From: Anthonomus grandis grandis | Lineage: Eukaryota > Arthropoda > Insecta > Coleoptera > Curculionidae | DNA length: 64,000 bases | Direction: 5' to 3' | Assembly (NCBI RefSeq): GCF_022605725.1 | Contig: NC_065551.1 | Span: 2,976,001 to 3,040,000, forward strand | Shown here: one piece after another, positions 34,760-45,740 of the stretch | Layout of the letters: every line of letters starts with the position of its first letter | Position numbering within the stretch: position 1 is the stretch's first letter | Notes under the pieces: model-generated | The model's database searches: none | The model's input: the letters and a program-made list of their open reading frames with translations, nothing else | Told to the model about the DNA's origin: nothing | Program-made: the position numbers and the translations under genes

Positions 34760-35330
34760 TGTATAAATTAGGCACAGGGATGCAAAGTATTTTACCACGT
34801 AGTCATTAATAGCTCTTTCTAGTTTATTCTGATTGTAAACGTATATACCAAGTGTCATCAGTAAACAGTAAATATTTTGATTTAATCAACAGATATTTAA
34901 GATTTTGTTATAAGAGATACTCAAAAGAACCCAATACAGAGACCTAAGCAAAGCCATAATCTAGAACTTACTCTTCACTACTTTTTCTATTTATAATAGT
35001 ATATATTTTCCAAGTAAAATGTTTTCTGCCTTTTGTATATGACTCTAATAGTTCATGGCAAGTTCCATAAAATCCCATTTTGTATAGTTTTTCTAGTAGT
35101 TCAAAGTCCACGGTATCGAAGGCTTTTTACAAATCAATACAAACCGTGACAAAAAATTTATTTTTGTCCAATTCACCAGTAATACCTTTTAATGAGTCAA
35201 GCTCCAAGAGTATTGCTTTTTTTGGAAACCATATTGATTTTTGTAAAAAAGAAAGGCAGTATCTATGAAATTTACAATCCTAATCTGTATGACTTTGCTA
35301 GTATCTTGCTGAAAGTTGTCAGTAAAGAGA
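34760..35330 (-). pseudogene. Non-LTR reverse transcriptase remnant
   Basis: Minus strand pieces: YKNQYGFQKKQY (the QFGFR block), FVLICKKPSIPW (corresponding to DLxKAFDTV), ELLEKLYKMG-like helix, and a garbled WVLLS and CLLMTL block corresponding to GPLLF and FADDT. Heavily decayed, antisense to the element just upstream. Confidence 0.55.
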
Positions 35331-36869
35331 TTGGGCGGTAATTGCTTAGTTATCTGTAGTTCCTTTCTTATGGAATAATATTTTTAGCCCTTTGGCCAAC
35401 ATTTCATTTATTAATTCTACTATTTTGAGTCAAATTCCATCAAATATTGACTATATCTTCTTAATTAATGCATTCTTAATCATATCCTGGAGCATAGTTA
35501 TTTTTTAAATTTCTTGAAAGGTTGTTGGTTTTCTTTTAAAATTTACTTAGGGCTTCTGCGTCACAATTCATTTATAATCTATTTACCATTAATAGGGCAA
35601 AGATGTGTTTGGTTTAAGAAAAGCTAATTAATTAAACTAAGTAATTAAAATCTCTTCTAAAATCTTCTTTAATATATCGAAAGAAGATTTGCAATCTTTG
35701 TTAAGCCTCTCAAGAGCGCTATTGCTATAAAGCAATTTTCCTTATCTGCTTTGGTGGAGATTAAATCGTTAACTTTGATTTTGCTCTGTATAGAATGTAA
35801 AGAAGATTTAGAATTCTAAGAAGAAGGGTTAATGTTTATGGTACATTACGAAATAAGCATTTGCTAATCTCTTAAGTTCATTAAATCATAATTTCTTGTC
35901 GAAGGATGAGATTAGAGTTCACGCATTAGAACTAACGCTTATGAAAAAGCAATGAAATTTTATATTTCATTTGATTTTTACTGTTTGTTTTATTTATATT
36001 TTTAACAAATTGTTTTGCAAATCGCTCTTTAAATTTAAATATTTTTGTTATTATTGTTTTTTGCCGTTCACTTTTTACTAATTAGTACGTACATTGTAGA
36101 GAAAATGTTTGCTAGGTACTAATTAGTAGTTGCTATATTTAAATATTAGCTTTGATAATTAATTATAATTTTGCAATTAAAGACGATTCTTTGTAAAAAT
36201 AGATGAATTTTGTGTTTAAAAGAATCCAATGAAGACACAAAATTATTCTTTTTTAGTAAAATATAAATCAGAGAATGGGTAACTTACGTTCATTAAGAAA
36301 AAAATGCTTAGAAATAATTTATTTGTCATGTGTCAAACTTTTCATAAAGTTTGTAGCACCTTCAAGTTTTTGTTCCGTTTTATAATATTTAAATAAACTG
36401 TTAAACAATTAATATGCCAATTAATTTTATACGGGCGTAAAAATTTTGATGTATTTTTGGAGTCAAATAGTATAATTAAAATATTGGGTATAAAAAATGC
36501 ATACAAAAAAGTGTATATTTTGATACAATTAGATTCGGACTATTGACTTTTGTCAGTTATCCGACATTTTGCCCCAGTATACTCTAATTCTCGTTTAATT
36601 TTTCGCTAAATGCCCTATTTCCTTAAATTCTATAAGCTCCTTTTTTTATGATTGTATATGATGCATTTTATCATGTATTGCTTATGCCAGAATGTATTTT
36701 CTTTTTTTTTCTTTAATAGACGGTTTACAAACTCCTAGTGAGGATTGCATAAATTAAATTTCTTTGTTTTTTCATTATTCTACCATCAAAGCGACCTACA
36801 GAAAGGCTGTTTTATTACATGCTAAATATACAGTAAAAGGCAACTTTAATTGTTCTATCTCTGGAAGGC
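35331..36869. other. Intergenic, no gene seen
   Basis: 1.5 kb of AT-rich sequence without coding or repeat structure that I can support. Confidence 0.35.
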
Positions 36870-37400
36870 GTGCAATTGGAATACTCCAGGACAGTTAGAT
36901 TTCTGGAAATCACATTAAATTATAAGTTTTACTGATCCGATCATGCAGGCATCAGAATTAAGGCCACGTGTGCGCTTTGGACCTGCAGGAGGGCTTTTGG
37001 TAGCACTTGGGGTCTGTCCCCTAAAATCTTTCACTGGATCTAGTCATTAATTGTCCAACCTCTTATCACATATGGGGATATTGTTTGTTGGTCCTCCACG
37101 GACAAAGCAAAAATTGAAGCTTAACTGGATAGAGCTCAATTCACTGTCTGTCTAAGCATAACAGGTGCCATGCGAGCGGCCCCAACTAGAGCGCATAAGA
37201 CTCTGTTGAGCCTTTCACCCCTGGACCTTGTGATGTAAATCGAGGTAATGAGAACTGTGCTTAGGTAGCTGTTGCAACAATTAAGAGTCTGCAGGTACTG
37301 GACAAGTGGTCCAGCACCAAAACAGGCTAGAGACCACGATATTAGGAAGCATCCAGCACTCACCCGCGTAAGTTTAATTATCTGAGTAACTTCTACAGCT
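36870..37400 (+). pseudogene. Retrotransposon pol C-terminal fragment
   Basis: Plus strand: WGLSPKVLHWIYSLIVQPLI, TYGDIVCWSS, LDRAQFTVCLSITGAMRAAP and LLSLSPLDLV match the region between RT thumb and RNase H in R1/I-type pol (typical QRLACLxITGAMRTTPT block). Stops are present. It matches in kind the RNase H fragment at 27.5 kb, though on the opposite strand. Confidence 0.7.
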
Positions 37401-37629
37401 TTCTTTACATTAAGTCTTCCAAATCAGAGATACATTAGTATATCTAAGGTTATTGGCTTCTGGTAAACATCGGTGGGGCATGACGGGTCCATTAGGAGAT
37501 CTATGTGCATTACAGCTTCTTTGGCGGACTATTGCGTTACAAATTCACAAATTTAAGGTAAATTTAAAAAACGTACTTTATTAAAGGTAAAGAATAATAA
37601 ACGATTAAATTTTGAATAAAAAAATCGTA

Positions 37630-38180
37630 TTCTTTCGTATATATGTAGCTGCTGTTGTAAGTTCATTGAAGGGATAGGAGGAACTCCTACCTTTCTACAC
37701 TTTATATTCCACATGTGTTCGACGTCTTAAAGAATCTGTAATTTAACCACCGCAGTATGGAATCGGGGTTATCTTGTTGGAATGAAACATTAACAACCTC
37801 TTGTATGTACGGTGAATCGCCTACAGAACTTCTTTGAGTATTTAATCGGAGCTTTCTACTTATGATAACATTACTCTCCTGATGGTGAAAATAAAAATCG
37901 CATTTCATCTCTTCGACACACTGGATAAAGGGGAATAGGATCGTGTATCCAATGCAAGTATACATTACACATTTAAAACGTAAAAAAATTCAAAAAAGGA
38001 AAAAGAGCATACAGCACAGTGCTAGTAAAAAAAGTTTAAACATCCTCTAAACCTTCAAAAATGGATCAATTTATTAATCAAAATTTAAATCAGGTAATAA
38101 ATAATAAATATTTAGAGCAACCAACTTTTAAGATATTTGACGTGGCAAGTTTTAAAATGAACACCCTGTATATACATATC
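37630..38180 (-). pseudogene. Tc1/mariner transposase 3' fragment with element end
   Basis: Minus strand: VVNVSFQQDNPDSILRWLNY and FFKTSNTCGI correspond to the VFQQDNARPH block (second catalytic Asp) and the following helix of Tc1-type transposases. Continuing, GVPPIPSMN may be the relic of the next block. On the plus strand the sequence ends AACACCCTGTATATAC at 38160-38176, a mariner-type terminus next to TA. Confidence 0.6.
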
Positions 38181-38719
38181 AAGTCTAAGGAAATGTATAA
38201 TGATCAATACGTGAGAAACGGCCATACCTATATTTAAAAACAAATTTAGTAAATGAGGCAATTATATCAAATAATACTTTAATATTACGTAAAAGCTTGA
38301 AACTTGTACAAAATCATAGCCGCCTAATTGATATTTTATTATTAATTGGCTGCGAATAACAAATAGTACGATAATACAAAGAAAAAATAACAAGGATGGT
38401 AATTGCCGGCACGTGTTTCAGCTGATTGGACAGGAGCGAACAATCAATTTATGTAATCAGCTGTAGTAGGTCTATTTTATGAGAAAAAATAAAGCAATAC
38501 AAGGAAAGAATGTGCTATCTGTATGATATAACCTTAACCCGAGTCAATATAATTTCAGAAAAGAAGGTTAGCAAAAAAATTGGTTCCTTGCGAGATTCCG
38601 TCAGTCAGGAAACACAACAAAACAACTTTTTTTTGTCATTAACTTTTCGTGCTAATGTACTTTTTTTTAAAGAATCTTCCAATATTTGCAACTATACAAT
38701 ATAAGATATACAACTGTGG

Positions 38720-39260
38720 CAGCTTTTTGTGATATGTCCAGAGCATCTGATTGCGTTGATCACCGAATTCTGCTGCGGGGTTTTTAAGGTTTTAGTCATA
38801 TTTGTCGGGACGTTGTCAGTGAGTCATGATCAAAGCAGTCTGATTCTCTGGAGAATGGCTGTGGAGCTTCTCAGGGGTCAGTTCTGAGTCTGCTTGTTCC
38901 TTATTTTTATCAATGAGTTTACGACACTGAGGATTACTATCAAATTTAAGTTATTTGCTGACGATACCACTATTCTTTAGGACTCTACTGACGTTCTGAC
39001 TCTACTCTGGATTATCTTCAAATGCTTATGCTGTCTTCGTGTAATTCTAATCTTCTTTTAATAAACCTATCAAAGACAACTATTTTATATTTTAGGGGTG
39101 ACTTGGCTTTCTGAAATCTTTATTGGATGCCGACCTGAAACAAGTCTCTTGGAGTAATCATTGACTCTGGGCTGAACTGTAAAACCCACATTTTGCCTCT
39201 TTCAAAAAGAAATTTCATCTGGCTGCTTTGCAGTTCGAATAATAGCCATTGAACTTGAAT
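38720..39260 (+). pseudogene. Jockey-like reverse transcriptase remnant, family A
   Basis: Plus strand, many frame changes: FCDMSRASDCVDHRILL (first catalytic Asp block), a GxSQGSVLSLLVPYFYQ-like stretch, FKLFADDTTIL (catalytic Asp-Asp), LGVIIDSGLNCKTHI, and SSGCFAVRIIAIELE, which matches SSGCFAVRM in the two family A copies at 2.3 and 6.9 kb. Confidence 0.72.
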
Positions 39261-39899
39261 GTTCCTTCTCCTGATATTATTACAGCGTAAATAAGTATTA
39301 CTATTATAGCTTTTAATTTCCTATTATATTTTATTAGTATTTAAGTTTTTATCCTGTCTTAAATTTGTATTCACTTTACTGTTTTCTGGCCAGATACAAA
39401 GTATAACATTTATTTGTTGAAACATTTTGTTTGTGTGTTACTTTTTTATGTTTTCTGTTGATCCATTGACCCTATCTTAATATTTGTTTTTATTATTTTG
39501 GTAATTCTGTCTAAGTATGTACTTATATAAAATATTGTCTAGCTATTATATCAACATATATTTTCAGAAAAAAGCTTATTTTCACTTTGACTTTGACCAA
39601 AAATGAAAAAGAAAATTTTAATACATGTTTTCGTCGATTCTTTTTTTATGAAGTTATAAGCCTCTATCATAAATTTATATCATACATTTTTAATACGATA
39701 ATAAGTAAGCTAATCTCAAAATATATCGGAGTCACACATTTGATTCCGATCCGCATTGAGCACAAGAGAAGCGATCTTCAGTCTGCAAGTTCAAAGTCAA
39801 ACATAACAAGATCATGGAAATGCTCAGGACGATGCATATTGATAGCAAAGATCTGCGCATAATAACCAATACCAAAATACTGATAAAAATTGCAACTTA

Positions 39900-40765
39900 C
39901 ACAGTGGAAAAATAAATATTAAAAAGAGTGTATGACAGGGATGCGATTTCTCGTCGCTTCTGTTTAATATATAGAAATTTCAGAGGGAAGAAGGAGAAGG
40001 GGAGAAGTTTCAGAGGGTATCAAATTGAACGAAGAAATAATCAATAACATTACATATGCTGATGATAAAGTTATTATAGCAAATAACTGAAACAAGCTTT
40101 AAAGACTCATGCAAAGCATACACAGAGCAAGTCAACAATATGGCCTAGAACTAAATACAACCAAAGCTAAATGCATGCTCATCAGCAGATCACAACAACC
40201 TCCGATGCAATTGCCATTAAACAACCAATACATAAAACAAGTATTAGAGACATACATATACTTTGGAACCACAGTTAACACAAAATGGGATCAGTCAACA
40301 GAAATAAGAACACGAATTGAAGAAGCGCAAAATGTGTTCTACAATATGAAAAACTGGTTCACAAGCAAAATCTTAATGGAACAAAAATTGGTCAAGTGTT
40401 AGTCGTAGCATTGTTCTATAGAACAGAGGCATGGACCACAACTGAAGCCATCGTGAAGAAATTAGAATCTTTTGAGAGGTGGACATATCCCCGCATTCTT
40501 CGGATATCCTGGACTGACCACACCACCAACTTAGAAGTGATGTGGAGAATAGGCAAAAGGAAAAAAAATCTTCACCCTAAAGAAACGGACCCTTGAATAC
40601 CTCAGACATATCATGAGGCATACTAAGTACCTCCTGCTACAGTTAATAGTCCAAGGAAGTATCGATAGCAGGAGTGGAGCGGGAAGAAGACAACATCCTG
40701 GATGAATACGACAATGAGAATAATTTAAAAGTGTATAAAGCAAAAACATACAATTTAGAGAAGGA
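39900..40765 (+). pseudogene. RTE-like reverse transcriptase, 3' half
   Basis: Plus strand: IKLNEEIINNITYADDKVII (catalytic Asp-Asp), then open MQSIHRASQQYGLELNTTKA, CMLISRSQQP, VLETYIYFGTTVNTKWDQST, and the C-terminal block LESFERWTYPRILRISWTDH with VMWRIGKRK and EYLRHIMRHTKY. This order is typical of the RTE-type LINE common in insects. Two frameshifts near 40085 and 40395. The same family supplies the N-terminal half at 48.5-49.8 kb. Confidence 0.8.
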
Positions 40766-40769
40766 ATTA

Positions 40770-41390
40770 AAATAAAAGGATTTGTTTATTGAAATTGTTT
40801 AATAAAATTAATAGTCAGATATTCGACAATGAGGTTACGGAAGCAGAAAAAAATTTTCTTTTCGCCTAGAAAATCTTAGCAATCAGAATGATCTGTTAAG
40901 CAATAAGCTGCATACAATGAGGAAAGTAATAACCTTTGATAAAACTAAAAATGAGTTTAAACAAAAAATCAATGGATTAGGCATATTAAAGAAGAACTTA
41001 ATAAAGACTATTAAACTCTGGAGAAAGAAAGCATTGCTCATGTAAATGCTATTATCAAATAATAGAAAAGAATGATGTTTAATTAACTAGTCTAAATAAG
41101 CAAATGATTTATGCCTTAATTTATACTCAATTAAGAAGACAATAAAATTCTGTCTCTTAAAATGACCGCACATAGAAAATGTAAATAATGCCAATCATTT
41201 ACAGCATTTTCCACTCACTCAAATGCTTAGTTGTTATATTACTTAAACAGTAGAAAATATCATCAGATGAAAGTGATAAATCAAGAAATTATAGAATCTC
41301 TTCAGACTATCTAATCTCTAGAGTAGGTAATGATGTATTAGAATGTGTAAATATCCTGGATAGAATATTACCTGAAATCTTGACTATAGC
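40770..41390. other. Spacer, possible retrotransposon 5' region
   Basis: Lys- and Asn-rich plus-strand frames (NLSNQNDLLSNKLHT, FKQKINGLGILKKNLIKTI) look like the decayed coiled-coil ORF1 or pre-endonuclease part of a jockey element. Not certain. Confidence 0.3.
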
Positions 41391-41394
41391 TATG

Positions 41395-41640
41395 ACTTTT
41401 GTCAGGTAATTGATGAGCCAACTCGTCTGACTGATACAACAGCCACTTTATTAGACCCAATTTTTATTAACGATAAAAATATTGTAACTCAGAGTGGGAC
41501 ATTAGATTCAAATGGTGTAAGTTAAGTGATCACCTGTTGACATTTTGCTATATAAACATATCATGTATTGTAAAAACTGAAAAACTTTTGACTATAAGGG
41601 ATTTTAAGCATTTCGATGAACCAGAGAGACTACAGTACAT
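41395..41640 (+). pseudogene. Retrotransposon AP-endonuclease domain fragment
   Basis: Plus strand: FCQVIDEPTRLTDTTATLLD, PIFINDKNIV, then VSDHLLTFCYIN and IRDFKHFD. This is the C-terminal end of the EEP endonuclease of jockey-type elements, where SDH holds the catalytic Asp-His pair. Broken by two stops; the rest of the element is deleted before the 3' part at 41.75 kb. Confidence 0.72.
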
Positions 41641-41739
41641 CTCATACATATCATGTATGATACCATGTATGTACCATTATATATGATATGTACCATTTTG
41701 ATACATTTTTGCATTATATGTACAAAGAATTACTTGAAT

Positions 41740-42502
41740 AAACGCGTTATTTATTTATTTATTTATTTAACATTTGAACGGAATTGGAATAAATTGTCCA
41801 TATGGTGAATGGGTCACACAAAATAAGGGGCTTCATCGTTATATCTACTAAACAGTTTAATGTGGACTATTCTCTGAAATTGTTTGACACTCTGGTATTA
41901 TTGATTGAAATATGAGTAGAGTATAATTTGCTCCACTCAATACGAGGTTTGGATTAAAACCATTGAGCGTGTGCAGAGAAAATTTCTGAAGTATAGGTTT
42001 TTTAAAAAGTTTGGGTATTACCCAGAGCAGGGCTATGACTATTTGCTTTTACGAAAATTGAAGTTAATAACAAAAATTGATTCCCCTGAAATTCTCTCAG
42101 TACTTCTGTAAATAGTGGAAATACCAGACAGAAAATGATGTTTCATTTAAGCCTCCCTAGAACCAATATTTATAAAAACTCTCTCGCATTTTCAAAATTA
42201 TTTTAATATCTATGCATGTGATTTGGATTTAGAACTTTTAGATTTAAATAAATTCACAAAAAATTATTGATGATAAATTTTATGCTTCTCAGACTCAGGT
42301 CTATACATTTTAATTTTTAAGTTACTCCTTATTATTAGCATAAAAATATAACTTGGTATTATTATTATTATTTCTGTCATACTGGGTTTGGTTTCTTTTG
42401 TTGTGTCTATTGTTATGTATATAATTTTCTTTTATATATATTGATGTCTGGAATTGACCCTGGGGCTGTTAATAACCAACTTATAAATAAATAAATAAAT
42501 TA
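41740..42502 (+). pseudogene. Jockey-like element, 3' end with tail
   Basis: Plus strand: YEVWIKTIERVQRKFLKYRF and YYPEQGYDYLLLRKLKL are the RT thumb of jockey elements (typical WIxxIERVQRKF). The frame then decays through DCPEILSVL-like sequence and a Leu-rich end, followed by 3' UTR and AAATAAATAAATAAATT at 42484-42500. It lies tail to tail with giant. Confidence 0.75.
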
Positions 42503-42700
42503 AATTAAAAATTTGAAACTCCCAAACTATAAATTTATAAAATACTTTTATTAAAACAGATAAATTATATAAATACTTTACAAATTTAGAAATAATAAAT
42601 GCATAAAAAAACAATACTGTTGTAAATCATTTGTTTAAACTAATAGCATATGTACAACATTAAAAACCTATGTAACAATCTATACAAATTAAAATATAAT

Positions 42701-42706
42701 TTTATT
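42701..42706 (-). terminator. Candidate polyadenylation signal of giant
   Basis: AATAAA on the minus strand, about 50 bases after the stop codon. A second AATAAA lies at 42547-42552, so the longer 3' UTR is equally possible. Confidence 0.35.
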
Positions 42707-42754
42707 ACTACGAAGTCTTTGGTAAAAAAAAAACAAAAATATTGAATAAAATAT

Positions 42755-43624
42755 TTAGCAAGGAATTTGTCGCTCTTCGAACAGCTCAATTTTTCTTAAC
42801 CTTTCGAGATCTTGAATTTCTGATTGAATCTTGTATTTGAGCATCATATTTTCTTGCTCTAAAAACGTGGCCCTAATCGCGATTTCATCTTGTTTGCTTC
42901 TTCTGGAATCACGTGACCGTTTAGCAGCTTCATTATTTCTTCTTCTTTTTTCCAAATATTCTGGATCATTGATTTTGTTTCCATTATTTTGCATTCTTCT
43001 CATATTGTGATTGGTCATTTTGTTATTGTGTCCCAATTGTTCTAACATTTTTTCTTTAAACTCAATATATTTTTGCGCAGATTCTTCCATTAGACGTTTG
43101 GTTTCCTCCGGACCGAAATCTTTCTCATCAATTAGAAAGGACGATGTTGAATAAAAGTTGAGCTGATTAATAGCGTTTGTTGATAAAGATAACGAGTCTT
43201 TGCCTAAACTCTTGAATGGCCGGACGATTTTACTTTTGGTTTTTGGAGAGCTGGATATATCCGATGATTGGTATGAAGCTTCTGATAATGTTTCAGATAT
43301 GGTATCTAAACTTTTAACGCTACTTGGGGAGTGATGACACACTGACATTTCTATATTTCTTATTTCTGGAGGTGGAGAGACGTTTCTTATCTTATCACAA
43401 TTTTTCATAAAATTGTCTTCTTCAAAGGTCTCGCTAGGGCTTGCTTTAGGGCTTGGGTAACAATAAGTATAATCAGGCGACGATGTACGTTTTGATTTTG
43501 TAGATAAATCTAACACGTACTCTTTATCAGAAGGCTCCATGGGGCTGATCAATTGCTGATTGTTGTTGTGGGGTAGGAAGTCCATACAATGAACGAACTG
43601 TGGAGCTGGCATTGTGGAGTACAT
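42755..43624 (-). CDS. gt: Giant, gap-gene bZIP transcription repressor
   Basis: 289 codons in one exon. In insects Giant is a nuclear transcriptional repressor of the gap class that sets segment boundaries in the early embryo. The protein has, in order: an N-terminal APQFVHCMDF segment; EYVLDLSTK at about 35-43, the PxDLS-type CtBP-recruiting motif also seen in fly Giant; a Ser/Pro-rich stretch (45-130); RPFKSL at 135-140; KYIEFKEKMLEQL at about 175-187; and a bZIP at about 211-268. The basic region is KRRRNNEAAKRSRDSRR with the invariant Asn220 and Arg228, and the zipper positions are Ile238, Leu245, Leu252, Glu259 and Leu266. The DEIAIRA run and the RPFK and YxEF blocks fit Giant rather than Pdp1/Hlf or Vrille. 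The ATG directly follows TTTATTTCAG, a splice acceptor, so a 5' UTR exon upstream is likely. The open frame is undamaged, in contrast to everything around it. Confidence 0.92.
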   Translation of the reverse strand: MYSTMPAPQFVHCMDFLPHNNNQQLISPMEPSDKEYVLDLSTKSKRTSSPDYTYCYPSPKASPSETFEEDNFMKNCDKIRNVSPPPEIRNIEMSVCHHSPSSVKSLDTISETLSEASYQSSDISSSPKTKSKIVRPFKSLGKDSLSLSTNAINQLNFYSTSSFLIDEKDFGPEETKRLMEESAQKYIEFKEKMLEQLGHNNKMTNHNMRRMQNNGNKINDPEYLEKRRRNNEAAKRSRDSRRSKQDEIAIRATFLEQENMMLKYKIQSEIQDLERLRKIELFEERQIPC

Positions 43625-43640
43625 CTGAAATAAAATACAT
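43625..43640 (-). other. Splice acceptor before the giant start codon
   Basis: Reads ATTTTATTTCAG directly before ATG on the minus strand. It marks the 3' end of an intron in the 5' UTR or, less likely, an upstream coding exon. Confidence 0.6.
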
Positions 43641-43797
43641 ATTATTTATAGCTATTAACTTTTACATATATTAACATATATGTCAATGTTACAGTAAGAT
43701 ATTCTTATAATAATAAACACATTAATAATTTAAATGTGTTCGTCTTATCAACAAAAAAAAAGTGAAAATATAAGTCGATATTATAGTTGACCCTATT

Positions 43798-44107
43798 TTG
43801 TCGGGCTTAGGGATCACAAAAAGTCCAATCTTGTTTAAATTGGCCGAGGTTTCGCAAAATATATTTACATCTCAGGGCGGATTAAACATTTTGGACCTCG
43901 AAAAATAAACATGTATGTGACATCTATTAAAATATAAATTATCTAAGTCAGGCAAACACTTATTCACCTTGCATGTTTATTGTAAAATTGCCTTTCGAAT
44001 TAAGTCCAAGATTTTAAATTTGTCCTGAGGGTGCAAATATATTTTGCGAAACCTTGACCAATTTAAATAAGATTGGTCGTTTATTTTGTGATCTCTAAAC
44101 CCAACAA
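43798..44107. mobile_element. 310-bp palindromic MITE in the giant intron
   Basis: The outer ~105 bases at each end are inverted copies (TTGTCGGGCTTAGGGATCAC on the left, TTGTTGGGTTTAGAGATCAC from the right), sharing GGTTTCGCAAAATATATTT. Similarity continues towards the centre. It is flanked by the 4-base duplication TATT (43794-43797 and 44108-44111). Non-autonomous DNA transposon. Confidence 0.85.
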
Positions 44108-44553
44108 TATTACTAACCATAAAACCTTATTTGGATCGTTATCATAAAAAAATACTACTATAAATTGATAGTACCATTGCTTAAATGTCAAATACCGTTT
44201 TCTATTTGCAATTGCAACGGGCCTTAGAAAATATGTATAGGAGCTTATCTTCTAAATACATCTACTTTTAATAGTTTAATTGTCAATATTATTTATTAAG
44301 AGAACACAATAAACCAATTCGTTGTTCACCCCTGTCTGTAACCCCTAGTGTATGTTTTCCTATATTTTTTCTTTTTCTTTGGTTTTCCGGTTCTATTGAC
44401 TGGGGTGAAAGTTGTATCATACAGGTAGTTTTTAATTGCTTAATGTAAATGTATTTTTTCTCAAAAACCGCGACACTAGAGCCGATTACAAAATGTATTT
44501 TATTCTTTTTCCTTTGTTTTGTCTTCCCGTTATTTTATAGTTGATGGTTATGT

Positions 44554-44586
44554 GTGATGTTTACATCACACTGATGTAAACATCAC
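44554..44586. promoter_or_regulatory. Palindrome of two forkhead-like sites
   Basis: GTGATGTTTACATCA, spacer CAC, then the exact inverted copy. Each arm contains TGTTTAC, the forkhead (FoxA-type) core. It is in the presumed first intron of giant, so it could be a regulatory site; function is inference. Confidence 0.4.
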
Positions 44587-45633
44587 AGCTTTGTAGTGTT
44601 AGAGTCTGATGATAATGAGTGAACTCATAGAAATGCATAAAATAAAGATTGGCATTATCATTTGTAGAGATAAGTCTTCCCGCCCTTCCCAACCCGCTAT
44701 GTTATAGCCACTCCACTTTAACAATGGACTTCTACTTCCCGTTATTTAATTGTACTGGAGGCGCTGTACTACTAAGTGCGGATTGCGGACATTTTCTATA
44801 ACGTTAGAATATTAATATTTGTTAAAATTATTTGTGTTTAAGTCCCAATTTTTGGAGTTCTAGTAGATCTGCATTTCGATTTTTTGTTAGTCAGGCACGT
44901 TCTACTCTTCGACCGATCAAGTTATCTTAGATAAGTCTAGCTTAGCTAGAGCTTTGTTTTTTCACAGCCCATTTATCAGCTTCTTTGCGTGAGAAGGGGT
45001 CATGCATAATCAATTTTTTTTTCTAATATTTTTCTAAATTTACCTCATTGATGTAATTTTTCACTAATAAGTCAGACATTTTTTCCTGGAGCATATGGCG
45101 ATTGATGATTGTTGTATGAGTATATGTTTCCAGACCATTACTTTTGCAATAAAAAATATAAGAAAAATATCAGCTAAAAGAAATCCATGACTTTTTTTTT
45201 ATATCTTAATAAAATTTTCGACAGAAAACGTAATTATTTGTACATACGCTCATAGAAAAATAGCTGTCAGGAAATATATATTAATATTGCACCCGTCCTT
45301 TTCAATAAAAAAATTAATAAAGTTTTGCATTAGGATTGACAATTCAATAATGCTTTGTTTTCAGTTAAATTATTAACAAGTTTGGAAATGTATAGTATTC
45401 CAGAAAAAAAGGTATTCCTGCTGCATTATTTTTTTGTAAAAGTACTCTCCTGACAGAGTCTGCGGCAGTATATACTTTCAAGTATCTAATAGAAGGTATC
45501 CTTTAAGAGTATATGTATTAGATTATGTTATACTAAAACCAGCAAAATTTTTAGACCTAGCAGTGCAGCCAGCATTATTATATTATTAAGTCATAATACT
45601 ACTTCACTTCTATAATAAAAGTAAACTTACCTT

Positions 45634-45740
45634 ATATATTTGCAGAAAATCACACTATAGTAAAAGCGTAAGGCAGAGCACTCACTAAAATAAACTGATT
45701 TCACCACTGTATTCTCTGACACTTTGCAAGTACGAAACTA
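45634..45740 (-). promoter_or_regulatory. Candidate 5' UTR exon and start region of giant
   Basis: The minus strand shows ATATATAAG followed by GTAAGTTTAC, a strong donor whose GT starts at 45633. Upstream of it (about 45696) is TCAGTT, an insect initiator match. Splicing from here to 43624 would remove a 2-kb intron. No TATA box is obvious. This is only a candidate. Confidence 0.3.

Noticed and set aside
36001..36700. Possible tRNA or small RNA gene
   Set aside because: No box A/box B promoter pair or cloverleaf could be traced by eye.
37136..37363. 75-codon minus-strand frame
   Set aside because: It is the antisense of the pol C-terminal fragment with the ITGAMR block on the plus strand.
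42755..43624. Alternative identities Pdp1/Hlf or Vrille for the bZIP gene
   Set aside because: Those have different basic-region neighbours (KDExYW before the basic region), and lack the VLDLS, RPFK and YxEFKxKxLEQ blocks found here.
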